This document shows, piece after piece, positions 12,701 through 23,229 of a stretch of 64,000 nt of DNA. The notes below the pieces were generated by a model, which was not told the origin of the DNA, searched no databases, and saw only the letters and a program-made list of their open reading frames with translations. The stretch is from Chlorophyllum brunneum. Its lineage: Eukaryota > Basidiomycota > Agaricomycetes > Agaricales > Agaricaceae. Made by a program: the position numbers and the translations under genes. Each line of letters begins with the position of its first letter. Position 1 is the first letter of the stretch. The stretch lies in NCBI GenBank assembly GCA_963576785.1, contig OY756143.1, positions 2,666,001 through 2,730,000 of the forward strand, in the 5' to 3' direction.

Positions 12701-13810
12701 TCCAAAACTCTCTAGCCTGGATGTAGGTTACTTGACCGCTTCCCTACTAATGTATCATTTATAGGATTCAACTGGGATAATCCCCACCTCTCAAAGACAC
12801 TTTGGGATGATGTAATGATGAATGCAACGATGGACTTCAAATCCATTATCATAGGCACAGACGGCTTGGTCCACCCCAACCCCAACCTGCTTGCTGGCCA
12901 ATTCACAGTAGCAGCTACCATTTGACACTTAGACGGAGGAAACTCTATTATGAAAAGGCTTAGAGGAACAACGTCTACTGACACTGAACTAGTGGTGCAA
13001 TACCTGGGAATTACCAAGGTACTTGCCACCAACAACTATGACCAAGTTGAGCATATCCATGTATTCACTGACTCTCTCACAGCCTCTAGGCTTTTACTCA
13101 ACTGCTTGCCGCACTCCTGCCAGCGACAGTCCATCCTCACTTTGAAGGTACTTCTGGCTTGGTTCAACAAGTCCGACCAACACCACCTTTTGTTCTACTA
13201 CACTCTGTCTAAGTGCAAATATGGGATCCAGCAAGTCACACACAACTGGATTCAAACAATCACCTGGCCCAACTGGGGTCGAAATTACTGTGTTCCTAAC
13301 TCTGTCACCTACTTATGCAAGAAGTCTGCCGAGTGCACCACTCATACATGGCAGGCCATTTTTGGGTTCAAGAAATACAGTGGTAGCTCCTTCCTCTACC
13401 TCCCAGTGTGAGCAAATGGGGCCTCTGCCTTACCATTGCACATCAAATCCAGTCTTTGGATACAAGAATGTGGATACCAACTCCAGCTCTTTGCAAGAGC
13501 TTGTCATGCCATCTTATGTCATACCCCAATTGGAGAATACTGTCTAAGGTTTTTCCCTACTGAAGACTTATCTTGCCACCACTGTGGCAACCAACTGGTT
13601 CAGACCAGGTTGCATATCCTTTATCAGTGTCAACACTTTGATCACCCTTACAGCGTCGACAATATCAAGAAGTTTGTTAACTTCCTACATTGCAATCCCA
13701 TTACATTCAGTTTCCCACTGGAACCTAATCGTCCTTATATCCGTGCTGGTTCAATACTCCCATTACATCATTGTCAAGCCCATCAGAGGTTTGGGTCTGT
13801 GCCCACGTGA
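9731..13810 (+). pseudogene. LINE ORF2: endonuclease, reverse transcriptase, RNase H
   Basis: Domains in order, in several frames: AP-type endonuclease (9770-10550; LIQEPPW, GGDIN, VIDLIF), RT (about 11150-12150; GPDHISW, IIPKPNK, PIVLLN, FFPSLNHD, FVDDGT), RNase H (about 12840-13330; TDG near 12859) and a Cys/His tail (CHHCGNQLVQTRLHILYQC near 13570-13630). The enzyme would nick DNA and prime reverse transcription at the nick. Frame shifts, for example near 10015, and a TGA before PIVLLN at 11408-11410 inactivate it. Confidence 0.8.
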
Positions 13811-14270
13811 GTCCCTTCTTTTATTTTAACTTTTTCTTGTGCTTCTACGGTTATGGACTTCAAATTCATTTCTCTATCTCCCCCTTCCTCACTCATCTAC
13901 TATTTTTATGTAGTTTTCATTCAATATCCATCTTTTCCGCGGAGTCTGGGTAAATGCCTATGCTAGTACCATTTGTTGTTCCCCCTTGTGTTTGCAAGTA
14001 GATAGTTTCCTTTCTATCAATTTCTCTCTCTCACTTTCTCTCTCCTGAATTCCTTCTTTCTTGTTCTTCCGCTGTCCAACTTAGGTACCAAATCTCTCTC
14101 TAGTGTACACACTAGATGGCATCGAGTCTCATGGGGTTAGTATACTTTTAGGTTACTTTCCCTGCTCCAAACATTCTGTATATTCTACCTTTGTATGTAT
14201 GCACATGCAGACTGCAATTGAGCACTGCTATATAAATTGTTGATTTTAGAAAAAAAAAAAAAAAAAAAAA

Positions 14271-14283
14271 GGTATGTCTTGAC
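14271..14283 (+). repeat. LINE copy 2 target-site duplication, right copy
   Basis: GGTATGTCTTGAC directly follows the poly(A) run and continues into Gypsy B integrase sequence. Confidence 0.85.
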
Positions 14284-16778
14284 CTCCTGGTTGATGCACT
14301 CTGTTTGACCATTAGTTTGTAGATGGTATGCCATGGATAAGTTTCATTGAGTGCCAGTTGCTCAGCATAGTTCTGCAATAAACTTTGATGCAAATTGTGG
14401 ACCTCTGTTACTGATAATTCTGTGGGGTATTCCATGTGTTCTCCATATATTGTCTCGATATATATCTCCTAGCTCCTTGGATGTTAATGTGGTGTTAACA
14501 GCATGTAGTCTGATCATTTTGCTGAAACAATCAACTATGACAAGTATTGTGTCACGTCTTTCTGATTCTGGTAATAGTCCTATCATATTGATTGATATTT
14601 CTTCCCAAGGTCCCACTAGTATTAGTAGTGGGTGGAAATGTGTTGTGGGTCTTGTTCAGAGTGTGTTGTTTCATTGGCATATATTGTATCCTCTGATATA
14701 TCATTTGATGTTGTTGCACATTTGAGGCCACCAATAACTCTATTTAAGGAGTTTGATCATTCAATATTATCCTGGATGTCCTATGTCCATTTTGTTGTGG
14801 TATTGTTGGAGTATTTCTTGTCATATTTGGCTGTTGGGTAGAACATATATTCTTCCTTCAAACATTGGTAATCCATCTGTTTCCTATATCTCCTCTGGTC
14901 GTTTTTCCTTTTTTTTCAGCCACTGTGTTTCCTTCTTTGCTTCCTTTTATAGTCAGTATTTCAGATCTTCTTCTCCTGAGATATCCCAGATTTGTCTAAT
15001 TGTAGTGATTGTGTCATTGTTGAATAGATGGTCAGGTAGCAAGGTAATGTCAGTATTGTCTCAGATGGTGTCAGTTTTGTTAATCTTGATAATACATTAG
15101 CTTTTGTGTTGGTCTTTCCAGGGATGTGTTTTAGCATGTAATGGTATTCTTGTAGCTCTATCTGCCACCTTGCTTGTCATCCTGTAAGTTGTTGTAGTTT
15201 TCGGAAGTATTCCAGGTTCTTATGATCTGTCCAAATTTCAAATAGTTCATCAGCATTGAGTAGGTATTGTCTCCAGGTTTTGATTGTTTCTCTGATAGCT
15301 AGTAGTTCTTTGTTATAGATTTGGTAGTTGTATTCTGCAGGTATTATTGTTCTTGAGTAGAAGGCAATTGGATGCCAGTGTTCCTTCTGTTTTTGTGATA
15401 GTACTACTCCTACTCCATAGTGTGATGCATCTACTTCTACTCTGTATTGTCCCTTGTCCTGTGGCATTGCTAATACTGGTTTGTTTATGACCTTTCCTTG
15501 ATTCTCTTAAAGGCTTTCTATTGTTGTTCTGTCCATACCCATTGAGTGTCCTTCTTTTTTAACTTATGTAAGGGGGCTGCTATGTTGCTGAAGTCATGTA
15601 TGAACTGTTAGTAGAAGTTTGTAAATCCTAGCAATTTTTCAACATCTTTCAGAGATTTGGGTGTTGGCCATTCTTTTACCACTTTCACTTTCTTCTCCTC
15701 TAATTTAACACTGCCTTGTCCAACCACAAATCCTAATATTGGTATTTCCTTTGTGTTGAATAAGCACTTTGATCTCTTGAAATAAAGCTGGTATTTTGTT
15801 GCAATATTAAGGAATTGTTTTGTCCTTTCTTCAAGTTCCTTCTGTGTAGTCCCTGGGATAACAAAGTCATCCATGTAATAGATGACTGCTCCTTTATGCA
15901 ACATTTCTCAGAACACTGTGTTCATTATCCTCTAGAACATTGCTGATAAGTTGCTCATTCTGAAAAATATGACCATTGGTTCGAATAATCTGCTGTTCAT
16001 TACAAATGCTACTTTCCATTCATCACCTTCCCTTATTCTGACATTGTTATATCCCCAGATAATATCAAGCTTGTTGAAGACTTTTGCATCTTTGAGTTGG
16101 TTGATAACTTTGCTTATCAGTGGAAGTGGCATTTTGTCTTTGATTGTATATTTGTTTAGCTTTTTATAGTCTTGTACTAGTCATTTGGTTCCATCCTTCT
16201 TGGGTATAAAGAAGCATGGGGTGGTGTAGGGGGATTGTGATGGTTGAATTTATCCTGAGGCATTATTTTCATCAAGGAATTTTTGTAGTTCTTGCTTTTC
16301 CATTATTATCATGGGGTAGACTTTGGACTGTAGTACCAGTGGTGTGTCTTCAGACAGGTTTATCTTGTGGTCCCATATCATGTGCTCAGGTAGTTTGTTG
16401 AAGTTCTTCTTGTTGAATAGGTATATGTATTGCTATAGATATGTCAGTAAGTCTTCTGGGTTTTTTTGTATTCTTTTACTGTGTGTATTCTCTCATTGAA
16501 CCATATGTCATTATGGTGTGTGGTACAATCCTTTGGACATCTTGTGAAGCATATTATGTTGTTTGTCCAGTCAATTTTGGGGTCGTGTTTGACAAGCCAG
16601 TTATGTCTAAGGTATAGGTCTGTGCTTTCTAGTTAGGTTACCATTGCTTCAATTTACTCTGTGTGTTTTCCATTGTCCAGTACCAAGTGTGCTGTATCTG
16701 TTATTTCTTCTTTCTTGTTTTCAGTTCCATCAGCATTGATTACCCTTATCAGAGTTTCAAGAGATTTGGTTGGGATTT
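14284..16778 (-). pseudogene. Gypsy B pol, integrase to protease/RT linker, broken
   Basis: Read on the - strand from the right, it shows the linker after protease, RT (LFEP, FFRMSNLSA, YYMDDF at about 15860), RNase H (VEVDAS at about 15440, TDHKNLEYF) and the integrase zinc and core regions (about 14360-14800). The frame is cut by many stops. A stop (TAA) lies in the same codon of RT, before IQPSQSP, where Gypsy C has TGA. CG dinucleotides are very rare compared with Gypsy C. Confidence 0.8.
16774..16778. repeat. Gypsy C target-site duplication, left copy (GATTT)
   Basis: GATTT immediately before the left LTR. The partner is at 23225-23229. Confidence 0.85.
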
Positions 16779-17072
16779 TGTTACAACCTTAGTCTGAGAC
16801 TCAGGTTGCAAGTCTTTGGATAAAGACAAGGAAGTAGAGAAGAGAGTAAGGGATGATACGATTGGTAAAGTGTAAGGAATACATCAAGTATTACTACACT
16901 TTATATAGTAGTAGTGGCGGCTAATAATAAGGGAGACGAGTAGACGAGTCAGATAGGAGGCATAGCCTTTAGAGATGAAACAGGAGATGGAACGAGGAGT
17001 GAAACAGGTGTGAGGGTACACGAGGTAACGGGCGCAAGATAGGAATGATCGGTCTATCTATAGTTCGTAACA
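16779..17072 (-). repeat. Gypsy C 3' LTR (294 bp)
   Basis: TGTTACAACC...GTTCGTAACA with a TGTTAC/GTAACA terminal inverted repeat. By eye it has no difference from 22931-23224. A TATATAAAG box lies on the - strand near 16902-16910. Confidence 0.95.
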
Positions 17073-17179
17073 ATACCTCCCTTTCAAGCTTCATGCCCTC
17101 ATGATGCGTATTACTGTAAAGGTCCTTCGTAAAGTAAAACATACGGAATTTGGAAAAGGTGGGAAGGTGCGATGAGAAT

Positions 17180-18015
17180 TTACTTGTTCATAGGTATGGC
17201 AGCTCCCAGAGCTCTGGCCAAGTCCTTCTTGTTTCCTCTGATGAGAGGTGTTTTGTCGACGCGTCTTAAGCCGATCCAGAGGGGCGCGTGTGGCGGTCCT
17301 TCTTTGAATAGGAAGTGGGTGTGGTTATTATACGTGGTGTTGTCGTTGGTGTGATTGCTTAAGAGCTTGTGCACTATACTCCTCCAGTATTCATTGTCCT
17401 TTTCGCCTTCCGATTTCAATGTGTTGTATCCCTGCGGTGGATGGAAGGTTATGGGTGTGATGGGTGGTACTACCGTGGTGAGGATGGTTTGGAGATAGGC
17501 TACTTCTTCTTCGATGTCGGGATGGAGTAGTTGATCGGCGGCCGTTGCTTCTTGTGTCTTTTGTTCGCATTTATGACAGATATGATGTTGGATGGGAAAC
17601 GGATCGTTACTAACAAGTAGTCGGTTAACGATATGGTGGGAGAGACTTTCTGTGCCCCTTGATTCATACATGTTGAGTCGTTCGGCTAGGGCTACGAGGA
17701 TACTATGCATCCGAGCTTGCATATTGGAGATGACGATTAGTTGCAGGTCGTCGTTGATCTCATATAGGTGTCTCTCCAATTGGTCTCTTCTTCCTTCGTC
17801 GATGATAAATTGGTTGAGTCTTGGAGTGGCATCGGATAGGGTATCCATTATTTTAGATGCGCCTTCTTGGGTTGCTTTCATTGCTGCACCCAGTAGTATC
17901 ATGGTGTCGACTAGGGTCTCTCCTTCCACGAGCTCCTCATGGCTGGTTCTTTCTGGGACGAGTTTATCGAATTCTTTGAGGTAGGGTATGGAGTAAGTTG
18001 GCGTTCGGCAGGCAT
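17180..18015 (-). CDS. Gypsy C third ORF, unknown function
   Basis: An open frame of about 250 codons ends at 17180-17182. Homologues in Gypsy A begin at an ATG that corresponds here to 18015-18013. That ATG is one base out of frame, so this copy is frame-shifted near its start or uses another start. The first 110 residues look helical and coiled-coil-like. A CHKC pair follows (near 17560-17590), then a conserved block with ITFHPPQGYNTL, EYWRSIVHKLL and APLWIG. No membrane helix is seen. Three copies conserving it in sequence argue that it served the element. Confidence 0.6.
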
Positions 18016-18142
18016 GGAGTGTTATGAAGATAATTGGCGAAGTCGAGGGTGAAGTGGATGCAGCGAGTGATGCGTTGAGTGTAGTGGTTGCTTGGAATGC
18101 GAGGTCTGTTGTTCATAATTGCTGTTTTTTACCTCCCCTTTT

Positions 18143-18350
18143 TATATAGGTTTCGTCCTCGAAATCTTGCTCATAAACTCTTGTACTGCTTCCTTGGCGT
18201 TTTCCAGATTTGCTTCATCTTCCCATATATCTTCTTCGGACGTATATCCTTTCCAGTGTATTAGGTATTTCGTTTTCCCTTTGTGCGGTGTCCTCGGACT
18301 TCATCTACCTCGTAATGTTCCTCATCATTGATTATCTCGGGGATCAGTGG
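18143..18350 (-). pseudogene. Gypsy C chromodomain, frame-shifted
   Basis: INDEEHYEVDEVRGH is followed, after a slip near CACCGCACAAAGGG, by YLIHWKGYTSEEDIWED in another frame. The motif set is that of chromovirus chromodomains. The frame slip and a TGA just upstream (18450-18452) separate it from pol. Confidence 0.7.
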
Positions 18351-18449
18351 TGGTGGAGTGCGCTGGCTGTCATACTCGGGTTTGTGATAGGGGGAGAGGA
18401 GTCTGCTGTTAAACACGTCGTGTATCGCCCATGTTTCAGGTAGCTCCAG

Positions 18450-20558
18450 TCAGTAGCTTGTTTCACCTATTTTCTCTTTTACCCGGAATGGTCCGTATCT
18501 CCTATGATCAAGTTTTTTTGTCGGCCTTGTTGTCCTAGTATTGTCTGCTTCAAGCCAAACTTGGCTTTCTGCTTCATACTCGTGTTCTGGTTTTGTGCTA
18601 TTCCGTTTCTCCATTTGCGTCTGGCTCTGTTGTAGCATCTCAATTGTTTTTTGGCGCATGTCTTGTAACTCTTGTATTCGTTCCGTGATCGCAGGTGCCT
18701 TGGATGTGTTTGAGATATCCCCTTTCCATGGATGTCGTCCATATACTATCTGGAACGGTGAATGTCCTGTGGCGCTATGTGTTTTGTTGTTATACTGGAA
18801 TTCCGCTGTGCTGAGCCATTTTTTCCAGTTGTCCTGCGCATGGTTGATTACGTTTCTGAGGTATGTTTCGACCTCCTGGTTGATGCACTCTGTCTGACCA
18901 TCTGTTTGTGGATGGTATGCCGTGGATAGGTTACGTTGGGTGCCGGTTGCTCTACAAAGTTCTGCCATGAATTTTGATGCGAACTGTGGTCCTCTGTCAC
19001 TGATGATCCTGCGGGGTATCCCATGTTGTCTCCATATATCATCACGATAAATGTCTCCTAACTCTTCGGATGATAGGGTGGTGTTAACTGCGCGTAGTCT
19101 GATCATTTTGCTGAAACAATCAACAATGACAAGTATCGCGTCATATCCTTCTGATTCTGGTAGTGGTCCTATTATGTCGATTGATATTTCTTCCCATGGT
19201 CCGATGGGTATCGGTAGTGGATGGAGATGTGTGGTAGGTCGTATCCGGAGTATCTTGTTTCGTTGACATGTGTCGCATCCTTTGATGTATCGTTTAACAT
19301 CATTGCGCATTTGTGGCCACCAATATGTCCTTTTGAGGAGTTCGATCATTCTGTGCTGTCCCGGGTGTCCTACGTCCATTTTGTCGTGGTGTTGTTGGAG
19401 TATTTCTTGGCGTAACTCGGCGTTTGGTGGTACATATATTTTTCCGTCGAACATGGGTAATCCATCAGTTTCCCATATCTCCTCTGGTCGTTTCTCCTTT
19501 TCTCTTAGCCACTGTGTTTCTCTTCTTTGCTCCTTTCGTAGTCGGTGTTTCAGGTCTTCTTCTCCCGATATTTCCCAAATTTGTCTGATCTCGGTGATAG
19601 GGTTGTCGAATAAGTGGTCGGGTAATAGCGTGATATCTGTGTTATCTCTGGTGGTGTCCGTTTTTGCTAGTCTTGATAGCACGTCTGCTTTTGTGTTTGT
19701 CTTTCCGGGTATGTGTTTTAGCGTGTAGTGATATTCTTGTAGTTCCAGTTGCCATCTTGCCTGTCGTCCTGTGAGTTGTTGTGGTTTCCTGAAGTATTCC
19801 AAGTTCTTGTGGTCTGTCCAAATCTCGAATGGTTCATTGGCATCGAGTAGGTACTGTCTCCACGTTTTGACTGCTTCCCGGATTGCTAGTAGTTCTTTGT
19901 CATAGATTTGGTAGTTTCGTTCTGCCGGTGTCATTGTTCTCGAGTGAAAGGCGATTGGGTGCCACTGCTTGTTCTGGTTTTGTGACAACACCACTCCTAC
20001 TCCATATCCCGATGCGTCTACTTCTACCCTGTATTGTCCTTTGTCTTGAGGCATTGCTAACACTGGTTCGTTCGTGATCTTTTCCTTGATCTTCTCAAAT
20101 GCCTGTTGTTGTCGTTCTGACCATGACCATTGCGCATCTTTCTTCTTCAGCTCGTGTAGGGGTGTTGCTATGTTACTGAAGTCTTGTATGAATCGTCGGT
20201 AGAATTTTGCGAAACCCAGGAATTTTTCGATGTCTTTTACAGATTTGGGTGTCAGCCATTCTTTTACTGCTTTCACCTTCTCTTCCTCCATTTTGACGCT
20301 GCCTTGTCCGACTATAAAGCCCAATATGGGTATTTCCTTCGCATCGAACACACATTTTGATCGTTTGAAGTAGAGTTGGTGCTTGGCTGCAATGTCTAAG
20401 AACTGCATTGTTCTTTTTTCGAGTTCTTCCTGTGTGGTTCCTGGGATGACAAAATCATCCATGTAGTTGACAAGCGATCCCTCATGTAACATTTCCCGAA
20501 ATACTGTGTTCATCATCCTCTGGAAGGTCGCCGGTGAATTACTCATCCCGAAGAACAT
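18450..20558 (-). CDS. Gypsy C pol: RT end, RNase H, integrase (702 codons open)
   Basis: Domains in order: RT from FFGMSNSPATFQ through NYMDDFV, RNase H (VEVDASGYGVG, KELLAIREA, TDHKNLEYF), integrase zinc binding (HHDKMDVGHPGQH, CDTCQ) and the integrase catalytic core with D, D and E (IDIIGPLPES, SDRGPQFAS, then QTDGQTE). A GPY/F-like region (GPFRVKEKIG) follows. The upstream RT part is in the same frame but separated by TGA at 20838-20840. The downstream chromodomain is separated by TGA at 18450-18452. The product would copy element RNA and insert the cDNA. Confidence 0.85.
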   Translation of the reverse strand: MFFGMSNSPATFQRMMNTVFREMLHEGSLVNYMDDFVIPGTTQEELEKRTMQFLDIAAKHQLYFKRSKCVFDAKEIPILGFIVGQGSVKMEEEKVKAVKEWLTPKSVKDIEKFLGFAKFYRRFIQDFSNIATPLHELKKKDAQWSWSERQQQAFEKIKEKITNEPVLAMPQDKGQYRVEVDASGYGVGVVLSQNQNKQWHPIAFHSRTMTPAERNYQIYDKELLAIREAVKTWRQYLLDANEPFEIWTDHKNLEYFRKPQQLTGRQARWQLELQEYHYTLKHIPGKTNTKADVLSRLAKTDTTRDNTDITLLPDHLFDNPITEIRQIWEISGEEDLKHRLRKEQRRETQWLREKEKRPEEIWETDGLPMFDGKIYVPPNAELRQEILQQHHDKMDVGHPGQHRMIELLKRTYWWPQMRNDVKRYIKGCDTCQRNKILRIRPTTHLHPLPIPIGPWEEISIDIIGPLPESEGYDAILVIVDCFSKMIRLRAVNTTLSSEELGDIYRDDIWRQHGIPRRIISDRGPQFASKFMAELCRATGTQRNLSTAYHPQTDGQTECINQEVETYLRNVINHAQDNWKKWLSTAEFQYNNKTHSATGHSPFQIVYGRHPWKGDISNTSKAPAITERIQELQDMRQKTIEMLQQSQTQMEKRNSTKPEHEYEAESQVWLEADNTRTTRPTKKLDHRRYGPFRVKEKIGETSY

Positions 20559-21533
20559 GACCGTAGGTTCAAATAACCCGCTGTTTGTTACAAACGCTGC
20601 CTTCCATTCATCCCCTTCTCTGATCCTGACGTTGTTATATCCCCAAATGATATCGAGCTTGTTGAATACCTTCGCGTCCTTTAACCAGTCTAGGACTTCG
20701 CCTATGAGTGGCAGTGGCGTTTTGTCTTTGATGGTGTGTTCATTCAGCTTTTTGTAATCCTGTACCAGGTGTTTTGTTCCGTCCTTCTTTGGTATGAAGA
20801 AGCATGGGGTGGCATAGGGGGATTGTGATGGTCTGATTCATCCTGAGGCGAGGTTTTCGTCGAGGAATTTCTGTAGTTCCTGCTTCTCCGTTATTGTCAT
20901 TGGGTAGACCTTGGACTGTAGTACCGGGGGTGCGTCTTCGGATAGATTTATCTCGTGGTCCCATACCGTGTGTTCGGGTAGTTTGTCAAAGTTTTTCTTG
21001 TTGAACAGGTGGGTGTATCATCGGAGGTATGGTGGTAGATCTTCATCGTTCGTCTGGTCCGCTTTTTTCTCTTCAATATGTTCGCTGATTGTCCGTATTC
21101 TCTCGTTGAACCGTATGTCGCTATGTGATATTTTGCAATCATCTGGGCATCTGGTGAATCGTATGATGTGATTGTTCCAATCGATCTCTGGGTTATGCTT
21201 GACCAGCCAGTCGTGTCCGAGATATAAGTCCGCACTTTCCAATTGTGTTACTAGAGTGTCGATTTGTTCTGTATGGTTGCCATTGTTTAATACCAGTTGT
21301 GCTTTGTTCATTATTTCTCCTTTTTTGTTTTCTGTTCCGTCGGCATTGATTACCCTGATCGGGTTTTCCAGGGGTTTAGTCGGAATTTGTTCTTCGTCTA
21401 CCGTTCGTTGTGCTATGCATGTGTGGGTGCATCCAGAGTCTACAAGGGTTGTGATTTGTCTGCGTCCTTTTCTTGTCTGGATTGTTGAGTCGAGGAGCAG
21501 TTCGCGCGTGGAGTTTCGTTTCTGGGGGATCAC
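20559..21533 (-). pseudogene. Gypsy C protease and RT N-terminus, two in-frame TGA stops
   Basis: It is in the same frame as the pol block at 18450-20558. An aspartic protease is visible from 21533 (TTLVDSGCTHTCI; catalytic DSG) to about 21200. TGA at 21018-21020 ends it. The frame stays open after it until TGA at 20838-20840, just before the RT motif IRPSQSPYATPCFF. RT then continues (DYKKLNEHT, KLDIIWGYNNVRI). Gag is in a different frame, so a ribosomal frameshift would be needed between gag and pol. Confidence 0.75.
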
Positions 21534-21592
21534 GTATCGTCTATTGTGGGCTAAAACAGAAACTCTAGATTTATTGGCTTGCGGGTTTGCGC

Positions 21593-22837
21593 CTACTCGG
21601 AGCCTTCGACAAAATCCTCTTTCTCCTCCATTTCTCGTTCATCTTCCTCGTTGATCTCTCTAATATGTGCTTTCTTGGGTGCCCGGCAGTTCTTCGAGAT
21701 GTGGCCCTGTTTGCCACAGTTGTAACACGTTATCTTGGTGTATGTGACTTTCGTCTTCTTCCTGCAGTATTTGGCGATATGCCCATAGAGGTTACAGTTG
21801 TAGCACCTCGGTTTCCCATTCTGATCGGTGTCTGCTTTTTGTCTTCCTATCTCCATGGGTTGTCCTCTACCTCCATAAGTAACTCCAGTGGTGGTTCTGA
21901 CATCTCCTCGGGTGATGTCCGTTGCTTCATACCCTTGTCCTACTGCAAGGATTGTAGTTTTCCATTTGGTGTATGTTGTTGGGACAGAGGTTGTCGGGTA
22001 GCCTACTATGGTTCGGATGATGTCTGCTCGGGTGTGGCGTTTGAGGAGGAATATTGTGTGGGTGTCGTCGGTTCCCGCTTGGGCTTTCAGTGCCTCGAAT
22101 TCAATTAAGAAATCTGCCGTGTTCTTCTTCCCTTGTTTGAACGTCTCAATTTCTCCTTCTGCTATGGCTTTCCTATTTCCCAAGGAAAATGTGGCTTCTA
22201 TTTCCTTTGTAAAGTCATCCCAATCTGGCGTTTTCTTGTTTTGGATGGCTTGGAGTTGCGTGTTGGCGTAAGGGCCTGCTAGCCCCCCTTTCATTCTTGC
22301 CAAAATTGCTACTATTTTCTGTTCTTCTTCTTCTATCTTGTTGAACATCAGCCATAAGGATATGGCTCTCCACCAATCATCGAATCTGGTTCTATCCCCA
22401 TTGAAATATCCTGGCTCCGGGGCTAGGTTTTTTGGGATGTTGACTTCTTCTGTCATTTCTGGTTCTGTTTCTGGTTTGCTGTATTCGTTTGCGTAGGTCT
22501 CGGTGATTTCTCTATCAGCTGTGATGTTGGCGACTTCTATGTCGATTTCTTCTTCAGATGTGGCTAGTTCCTCGTCTGTACCGTGTTCGGATTCTTTCTC
22601 GTAGGTTTCGGCGATATCTATATTGGATGTGTTCTCGGCGACTTCTATGTCGAATTCGGTTTCAAATAGAGCTGTACTTTCGTCTATGCTGTGTTCGGAT
22701 TTCTGCCGTTTAAGGCCTTCAGGGATTTCTGATTCAGTTGATCGTTTAGATCCTGTTGCTATAGGTGAACCCTGGATGTCAGTTGGTCTCGGAGCTCTGT
22801 GTCTTCTCGGTGTTCTCGATGAGCTACTGTTGCTCAT
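21593..22837 (-). CDS. Gypsy C gag (414 aa)
   Basis: An intact frame starts with ATG at 22835-22837. Residues 1-150 are Ser-rich, then acidic with two diverged internal repeats (residues about 45-135). The capsid-like part follows (GYFNGDRTRFDDWWRAISLWL at about 160-180, the retrotransposon gag pattern), then two CCHC zinc knuckles: CYNCNLYGHIAKYC and CYNCGKQGHISKNC. It forms the virus-like particle and packages RNA. It ends before the protease frame begins, in a different register. Confidence 0.9.
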   Translation of the reverse strand: MSNSSSSRTPRRHRAPRPTDIQGSPIATGSKRSTESEIPEGLKRQKSEHSIDESTALFETEFDIEVAENTSNIDIAETYEKESEHGTDEELATSEEEIDIEVANITADREITETYANEYSKPETEPEMTEEVNIPKNLAPEPGYFNGDRTRFDDWWRAISLWLMFNKIEEEEQKIVAILARMKGGLAGPYANTQLQAIQNKKTPDWDDFTKEIEATFSLGNRKAIAEGEIETFKQGKKNTADFLIEFEALKAQAGTDDTHTIFLLKRHTRADIIRTIVGYPTTSVPTTYTKWKTTILAVGQGYEATDITRGDVRTTTGVTYGGRGQPMEIGRQKADTDQNGKPRCYNCNLYGHIAKYCRKKTKVTYTKITCYNCGKQGHISKNCRAPKKAHIREINEEDEREMEEKEDFVEGSE

Positions 22838-22930
22838 ATACTGTCGTCCTGGTCGGAGGCTATTGTTCCAAGCCTAGCTACGAATAGTGGCACCTCTCTT
22901 GCAAGGTGAGTCGAATGACACTTTACCAAA

Positions 22931-23224
22931 TGTTACAACCTTAGTCTGAGACTCAGGTTGCAAGTCTTTGGATAAAGACAAGGAAGTAGAGAAGAGAGTA
23001 AGGGATGATACGATTGGTAAAGTGTAAGGAATACATCAAGTATTACTACACTTTATATAGTAGTAGTGGCGGCTAATAATAAGGGAGACGAGTAGACGAG
23101 TCAGATAGGAGGCATAGCCTTTAGAGATGAAACAGGAGATGGAACGAGGAGTGAAACAGGTGTGAGGGTACACGAGGTAACGGGCGCAAGATAGGAATGA
23201 TCGGTCTATCTATAGTTCGTAACA
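22931..23224 (-). repeat. Gypsy C 5' LTR (294 bp)
   Basis: By eye it is identical to 16779-17072. It holds the promoter for the element, with a TATA-like box and start region on the - strand. Confidence 0.95.
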
Positions 23225-23229
23225 GATTT
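23225..23229. repeat. Gypsy C target-site duplication, right copy (GATTT)
   Basis: GATTT immediately after the right LTR, continuing into the Gypsy B protease. Confidence 0.85.

Larger units (their letters stand above)
7452..14270 (+). mobile_element. Full-length LINE (non-LTR) retrotransposon, copy 2
   Basis: 6.8 kb inserted into the integrase region of Gypsy B. It is flanked by a 13-bp target duplication (7439-7451 and 14271-14283, one mismatch) and ends in 20 uninterrupted A residues (14251-14270). Layout: a short 5' region, ORF1 with CCHC-like zinc motifs, then ORF2 with AP endonuclease, reverse transcriptase, RNase H and a terminal Cys/His motif, and a CT-rich 3' UTR. The presence of RNase H and two ORFs suggests a Tad1- or I-like clade, but I cannot place it without a phylogeny. 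Both ORFs are damaged. Confidence 0.9.
16779..23224 (-). mobile_element. Gypsy C: youngest Ty3/Gypsy chromovirus copy
   Basis: A 6446-bp element with two 294-bp LTRs that look identical base for base. It is flanked by a 5-bp duplication GATTT (16774-16778 and 23225-23229) and inserted in the protease region of Gypsy B. Gene order on the - strand is gag, protease, RT, RNase H, integrase, chromodomain, third ORF. Coding capacity is nearly complete, but pol has three in-frame TGA stops and a frame slip in the chromodomain. LTR identity implies very recent insertion. The stops imply it was mobilised in trans or was hit by C-to-T changes soon after. Confidence 0.95.

Noticed and set aside
17180..18015. 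Envelope gene in the Gypsy element
   Set aside because: No signal peptide, membrane anchor or cleavage site is visible in the third ORF of any copy.
18450..21020. TGA codons in Gypsy C as evidence of a variant genetic code
   Set aside because: Host genes here (tyrosinase, ATM1, PGS1, COQ4) show no in-frame TGA, and the membrane protein gene uses TGA as its stop. Deamination of CGA or TGG explains the pattern.
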